The notes beneath the pieces were generated by a model. The model was not told the DNA's origin. It saw only the letters and a list, made by a program, of their open reading frames with translations, and did not search any database. Of a DNA stretch of 6,385 bases, positions 5,464 to 6,385 are shown in pieces (the first letter of the stretch is position 1; the number at the start of each line of letters is the position of its first letter). A program made the translations under genes and the position numbers. This stretch comes from Burkholderiales bacterium (GTDB lineage: Bacteria > Pseudomonadota > Gammaproteobacteria > Burkholderiales > JAEUOS01), in contig CANGUJ010000237.1 of NCBI GenBank assembly GCA_947456845.1, forward strand, positions 1 to 6,385. The letters run 5' to 3'.

Positions 5464-5793
5464 GGCGGTCTGGCAGGGCGGTCTGAGGGGGCGACGCGCG
5501 CCGCGCGCCTGGCGCGCCGCGGCGGGGTGTGAAGAGGCAGGCTGCATGAGTGGCATCCGCAATGCTCGGGCACACCAGATTAGGCCTGCGCTGGCTCGAC
5601 AGGTGAGCCAGCGCGCCCGGTGTTCCCGGCCGGCTATTGCGGTTCGATCCTGGCGCCGCGCATGATTCTTCCCGCTTTGCTCGAACAGCCGAGGCCGGCT
5701 GGGCGGTGACCGGCACCCGATGCGGCCGCCGGCACGCATGACTCGCGGCATAATGAGGCGTCGTTGAATTGACACCAAGGGAGACAATCCATC
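5464..5793. other. 330-bp gene-free stretch between divergent phosphatase and cupin genes
   Basis: No supportable gene lies here beyond a possible short N-terminal extension of the phosphatase (to 5547). It holds a GC-rich inverted repeat, GCGCGCC-T-GGCGCGC (5503-5517), and the 10-bp hairpin at 5588-5614. Closer to the cupin gene there is a -10-like CATAAT (5749-5754) with no matching -35, and a Shine-Dalgarno AAGGGAG (5777-5783). Promoters for both flanking genes must lie here, but I cannot place them firmly. Confidence 0.5.
5588..5614. repeat. Perfect 10-bp hairpin, 7-nt loop
   Basis: GCGCTGGCTC (5588-5597) and GAGCCAGCGC (5605-5614) are exact reverse complements around the loop GACAGGT. 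No T-run follows on either strand, so it does not look like an intrinsic terminator. It could be an operator in the divergent region, an RNA structure in the phosphatase leader, or one copy of a dispersed repeat. Confidence 0.6.
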
Positions 5794-6375
5794 ATGAAGA
5801 CCAGAATCGTCACACCGGAAGAATTCGAGAAATGCGTTGCGCGCTTCGCCAAGGTGGCGCCGCAGAAGCACGACGCCGCCGCGCAGAACGGCATTCCGGT
5901 CGAAGCCAGCGAAATGGTGGCCGCCAAGGAGATCCGCTACTACATGGGGCCGGCCGGCTCTAGCACCGCGGTCAGTGGCGGCACCTTGCCTGCGGTGGAG
6001 GGTTTTCCGGGCATGTCGGTCTACCTGGTGGCCTGCCCGCCGGGCAACGGGCCGATGCTGCATGCCCACATGCACACCCTGGAAAGTTTTTTCTGCGTCG
6101 ATGGCCGGTTCGAGATCGCCTATGGCGATGGCGGCGAGAACACCGTCGTGCTCGAGCCGCGCGACATGGTGGCGGTGCCGCCGGGGGTGACGCGCAAGTT
6201 CAAGAATGTGTCCGACCAGGATGCGCATTTGCTGGTGATGATCCAGGGCGACCCCAACCAGATGGGCGACATCCTCTACACCCCGGAGATCGGCGAGGAA
6301 ATCGTGCGTCGCTTCGGCCCTGCCGCCAAGGCCGGATTCGAGAAGACCGGCATCGCCTTCACCGCCGGCGTGTGA
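5794..6375 (+). CDS. Cupin-domain protein
   Basis: The 193-residue protein carries a single cupin barrel over about residues 75-150. The first metal motif is intact: G84-x5-H90-A-H92-x4-E97-x6-G104 (within PPGNGPMLHAHMHTLESFF). The second motif is PPGVTRKFKN (129-138), where the usual metal-binding His is replaced by R134, so only a three-ligand site from the first motif remains visible. The N-terminal 70 residues are not cupin-like in any way I recognise. The C-terminal tail (about 155-193) contains GDPNQMGDILYTPEIGEEI, suggesting a conserved subfamily. Possible roles include a small-molecule dioxygenase, isomerase or sensor; I cannot choose. AAGGGAG lies 10 nt before the ATG. There is no signal peptide. 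The gene stands alone, divergent from the phosphatase. Confidence 0.88.
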   Translation: MKTRIVTPEEFEKCVARFAKVAPQKHDAAAQNGIPVEASEMVAAKEIRYYMGPAGSSTAVSGGTLPAVEGFPGMSVYLVACPPGNGPMLHAHMHTLESFFCVDGRFEIAYGDGGENTVVLEPRDMVAVPPGVTRKFKNVSDQDAHLLVMIQGDPNQMGDILYTPEIGEEIVRRFGPAAKAGFEKTGIAFTAGV

Positions 6376-6383
6376 GCCGGCGG
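6362..6383 (+). terminator. GC hairpin over the cupin stop codon, possible terminator stem
   Basis: CCGCCGGC (6362-6369) and GCCGGCGG (6376-6383) form a perfect 8-bp stem with the loop GTGTGA, which contains the TGA stop. Any T-run would lie beyond the right edge, so whether this terminates transcription cannot be judged from the window. Confidence 0.35.
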
Positions 6384-6385
6384 GC

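Noticed and set aside
5749..5754. CATAAT as a -10 box for the cupin gene
   Set aside because: No -35-like sequence at the right distance and no extended -10.
5548..6228. Long upstream extension of the phosphatase frame (462-residue form starting at 6228)
   Set aside because: This part is the reverse shadow of the cupin gene and of the intergenic region; the residues are His/Arg-rich, show no domain, and phosphatase relatives start shortly before YWV.
1..6385. CRISPR array, tRNA, rRNA, insertion sequence or attachment site
   Set aside because: No regularly spaced repeats, RNA-gene signatures, transposase or integrase frames, or flanking duplications could be seen.

Overview
The window is GC-rich, gene-dense bacterial chromosome. 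Its genes (a YceH/DUF480 regulator, a Tat-exported P1-family peptidase, a BrnT/BrnA module) and base composition fit a Pseudomonadota member, most likely a betaproteobacterium. That placement is an impression from gene style only, because there is no rRNA or other phylogenetic marker here.

Layout: (1) At the left edge, an unrecognised coding frame on the minus strand runs off the window. (2) A brnT-brnA type II toxin-antitoxin module on the plus strand follows an AT-rich spot. There a good sigma70-like promoter is overlaid by a perfect 12-bp inverted repeat, the probable operator. (3) Facing it, a tightly packed minus-strand string runs leftward: PIN-domain toxin, ribbon-helix-helix antitoxin, ADP-ribosylglycohydrolase, DUF1810 protein. 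Its last gene overlaps the 3' end of brnA tail to tail. (4) Divergent from the PIN gene, with only 35 bp between them, is a Tat-exported P1-family (DmpA-like) aminopeptidase. A 22-bp imperfect dyad lies in that gap. (5) On the minus strand, a dual-specificity-type phosphatase gene is followed by yceH, which meets the peptidase tail to tail with a 4-nt overlap. (6) A 330-bp gene-free stretch with a 10-bp hairpin separates the phosphatase from a plus-strand cupin gene, which ends just before the right edge with its stop codon inside a GC hairpin.

How the genes may work together: two toxin-first TA modules bracket an ADP-ribosylglycohydrolase/DUF1810 pair. The two enzymes look translationally coupled, since the Shine-Dalgarno of the second overlaps the stop codon of the first. 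The PIN/RHH/ARH/DUF1810 string could be one transcript controlled from the dyad ahead of the PIN gene. I read this as an accessory cassette inside otherwise ordinary housekeeping-type genes. It is the part of the window most likely to hold something undescribed. No ADP-ribosyltransferase partner is visible, so a joint function is inference only. The right half (peptidase, yceH, phosphatase, cupin) looks ordinary.
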